NCBI GenBank assembly: GCA_903918705.1
Contig: CAIXFP010000780.1
Span: 1 to 7,490, forward strand
Direction of reading: 5' to 3'
Source: an uncultured Pseudomonadota bacterium
Lineage (GTDB): Bacteria > Pseudomonadota > Gammaproteobacteria > Burkholderiales > Thiobacillaceae
Length of the DNA: 7,490 nt
Position numbers and translations under genes: made by a program. Positions within the stretch are counted from its first letter, which is position 1. Every line of letters starts with the position of its first letter. The notes below the pieces were generated by a model. That model did not search any database, had not been told where the DNA came from, and saw only the letters and a list, made by a program, of their open reading frames with translations. Below, one piece after another: positions 6,064 to 7,490 of the stretch.

Positions 6064-7304
6064 TCAAGCTATTGATTTGTAAGCATGTTTGCGATGCGGT
6101 TTAGGATGCTCAGGTCGTGGCTTTGTGGCGCCGGGAATGAACCGGATCAGGTTCTTGGCCAATTCCTCGAACGTGGCGAGCAGCTCGCCGGTGGACGGCC
6201 GTGCCAGCAGAAGCCATCGCGGCAGGCGGCGTTTGAGATGGGCGAAAGCGTAGGTGCGATTGATTTTGTAGCCGTCCGGAATATCGCCATGGCCAGTGGC
6301 GTCCAGCACGGCGAGGGCGTGGAGATTGTCGGCGAGGATCTTGGCGTTGAAATCCTGCTGGGCCGCCAGCCAAGACAAGCCGGAGGTGTTTTCCAGCGCC
6401 ATACGGTGCTTCAGCCGCTTGAACGCCTCCTCAATGCGCCAGCGGCTTTGGTACAGCTCGGCGAAGCTGGCGGCGGGGTAGGCGGCGGTATCGAGCAACG
6501 ACGTAATCACCGCGTGGATGCGACCGTTCGGCGTCACCACCCGGACCAGTCGCACCGGTGTCGGGGTCGGCTCACATTCATAGTCGGCGCAGTCCGCCAG
6601 GTCTGGGGCGGGCAACGTCACCAAGGTCTCCGGCAGGCCGGAGCGCAAGAAGGTCTTGACCGCGGCGAAACCGGAGTCATCGGCACGCATGCAGAAGGGA
6701 AGGCCGTGTTGGCTGAGGTGGGCAATCAGCCAGCGGGCGGGGTAACCGCGATCCAGCAGCAGATCGTCCGGGGCGAGGCATTCCAGATGCTCGAACAGCA
6801 TCTGCCGTTCGCCGGTGGAAGGTCCGTACAGCTTGGCCGCCAGAGTCATCTCCAGGCCTGGCAGATACAGGGCGAAAGCGATCGCCTCGCGGACCCTCCG
6901 CGGTGGCGTCATGAAGGAACAACTGCATTTTGGACGCGTCGCCGGCTACGATCCGCAGGCCATGCCAGAGCGGGATCGGCAGGTGAGCGTCAACCAGTTC
7001 CAGCAGCCGCGTATTGAGGGCGCTGAAGGCGTGGTGGGCGAGCGACTTGCGCGCCTTGGAGAAGGCCTGGGCGCTGGCCCGTCGAAGGAGGCCGGCTTGG
7101 CCTACCAGGTGCGCGAAGAAGGCATTGAGTTCGTTCTGGACGCTGGCCTTGAAGCCGGACAGCAAGGCCACGACCAGAACGGGAAAAGTCAGAACGCGCT
7201 GGCGGAGCAAGGTATTGGGTTTGAGCCGGGACTGCTGGAGCAGTTCGTCAGAATGCAGGTAGTCGACAAAGCCGACAATAATTCTCTGGTATTGATGTCG
7301 TCAT
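6064..7304 (-). pseudogene. IS4-family transposase, frameshifted (DDE type)
   Basis: The coding information runs from an ATG at 7304-7302, which has AAGG 9 nt before it, to a TGA at 6066-6064, about 413 codons. Three frames are needed. The first gives MTTSIPEN and soon stops. The second, open from 7300, gives IIVGFVDYLHSDELLQQSRL through LRIVAGDASKMQLFLHDAT, with the first catalytic Asp in AGDAS. The third, from about 6912, gives RRVREAIAFALYLPGLEMTL, then LLLDRGYP with the second Asp, and YQSRWRIEEAFKRLK. This last motif is the exact Y-(2)-R-(3)-E-(6)-K signature of IS4 transposases and carries the catalytic Glu. All three DDE residues are present, so only the frame changes disable it. Both changes go the same way (+1). 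True decay and sequencing error are both possible. Confidence 0.85.
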
Positions 7305-7313
7305 GGTAAATAA

Positions 7314-7317
7314 CCTT
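7314..7317 (-). promoter_or_regulatory. Probable ribosome site of the transposase
   Basis: AAGG on the - strand lies 9 nt before the ATG at 7304. It supports this ATG as the original start, although its frame is not the one that encodes the transposase N-terminus. Confidence 0.45.
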
Positions 7318-7347
7318 CAATATCAATGGATTACAGACGTCATTTTA

Positions 7348-7371
7348 CCACAGCCCCGCGGGGGCTTGTGG
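7348..7371. repeat. GC-rich stem-loop just inside the right IS end
   Basis: CCACAGCCCC (7348-7357) pairs with GGGGCTTGTGG (7361-7371) around a GCG loop, with a single bulged base. It lies between the right terminal repeat and the transposase start. In some IS4-family and other elements a hairpin at this place hides the transposase start when transcription enters from outside; that role is inferred here by position. Confidence 0.6.
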
Positions 7372-7380
7372 GACCAAATC

Positions 7381-7398
7381 GCTAAGTTGAAAGGATTG
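7381..7398. repeat. IS right terminal inverted repeat
   Basis: GCTAAGTTGAAAGGATTG is complementary to 6036-6053 with one mismatch. It marks the transposase-proximal end of the element. Confidence 0.88.
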
Positions 7399-7408
7399 GG
7401 GCGAAGGG
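7399..7408. repeat. Right copy of 10-bp target-site duplication
   Basis: An exact repeat of GGGCGAAGGG at 6026-6035, directly outside the right terminal repeat. Confidence 0.85.
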
Positions 7409-7490
7409 GACGCTTTATGCATGCCATTACACACAACTCATAGCGCATGAGCCTTTCACGCGAATCTGATCCCTGCGGCGAAATCCAAGA
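7399..7490 (-). pseudogene. Proximal part of the IS-interrupted reading frame (runs off the window)
   Basis: On - the frame is open over the full 92 bases from the window edge, reading SWISPQGSDSRERLMRYELC and then VMACIKRPLRP up to the IS. Its phase joins exactly to the distal part at 5839-6025. In-frame ATGs occur at 7448 and 7427, so the original start could lie inside the window or beyond it. No motif is recognised. Confidence 0.4.

Larger units (their letters stand above)
6036..7398 (-). mobile_element. IS4-family insertion sequence, complete ends, broken transposase
   Basis: A 1363-bp element bounded by 18-bp terminal inverted repeats (17 of 18 matching) and flanked by exact 10-bp direct repeats GGGCGAAGGG. 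The transposase reads on - and carries the IS4 signature. It is split over three frames, so the copy is probably inactive on its own, although it could be moved by a related transposase because both ends are intact. It interrupts an open frame that is restored when the element and one target copy are removed. Preserved target copies without mismatch suggest a fairly recent insertion. The exact IS name cannot be given without a database comparison. Confidence 0.88.

Noticed and set aside
6890..6915. Programmed frameshift in the transposase
   Set aside because: I see no slippery heptamer or downstream pseudoknot signal, a +1 shift is unusual, and a second frame change at the N-terminus points to damage or sequence error.
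6085..7017. 310-residue open frame on + across the IS
   Set aside because: It is antisense to the transposase, whose frame carries the full IS4 motif; the + translation is a Gly/Arg/Gln-rich chance frame typical opposite GC-rich coding DNA.

Overview
The window looks like an accessory region of a GC-rich proteobacterial chromosome, most likely gammaproteobacterial. The support is a DUF4426-type periplasmic protein, a TauE/SafE-type membrane protein and a WalW-like deacetylase, together with GC-rich codon use in the first 2.8 kb. No gene fixes the species. From about 2.85 kb to 6.0 kb base composition becomes visibly more AT-rich, most strongly in the methyltransferase at 5004-5741. This suggests that the right part was assembled from sequence of different origins.

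Layout: (1) 1-199, end of a TauE/SafE-like membrane protein on +, overlapping tail to tail by 12 bp with a secreted DUF4426 protein on - (188-634). (2) 635-965, a gap without a convincing gene. (3) 966-4684, a same-strand run of four genes: an acetyltransferase-like protein, a WalW-type polysaccharide deacetylase (TTG start, 11-bp overlap with the gene before it), a GT-A-type glycosyltransferase and a class I SAM-dependent methyltransferase. (4) 4685-5003, a convergent intergenic region with small hairpins, a 12-bp tandem duplication and a run of eight G. (5) 5004-5741, a second, dissimilar SAM methyltransferase on -. (6) 5763-5838, a 42-bp near-continuous perfect palindrome inside a 7-bp inverted repeat. 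(7) 5839-7490, an unrecognised - strand reading frame split by a complete IS4-family insertion sequence (6036-7398). The IS has 18-bp terminal inverted repeats and a 10-bp target duplication; its transposase is broken by two frame changes.

Function: deacetylase, acyltransferase-like, glycosyltransferase and methyltransferase genes side by side suggest modification or assembly of a cell-surface glycan (LPS/O-antigen or exopolysaccharide). This is inferred from gene families and neighbourhood; no substrate can be read from the sequence. The IS, the palindrome and the composition change mark the right part as a plastic zone. I see no CRISPR array, tRNA, rRNA or recognised defence system. The most informative parts are the IS junctions, the restored reading frame beneath the IS, the palindrome, and the unusual mix of glycan genes.
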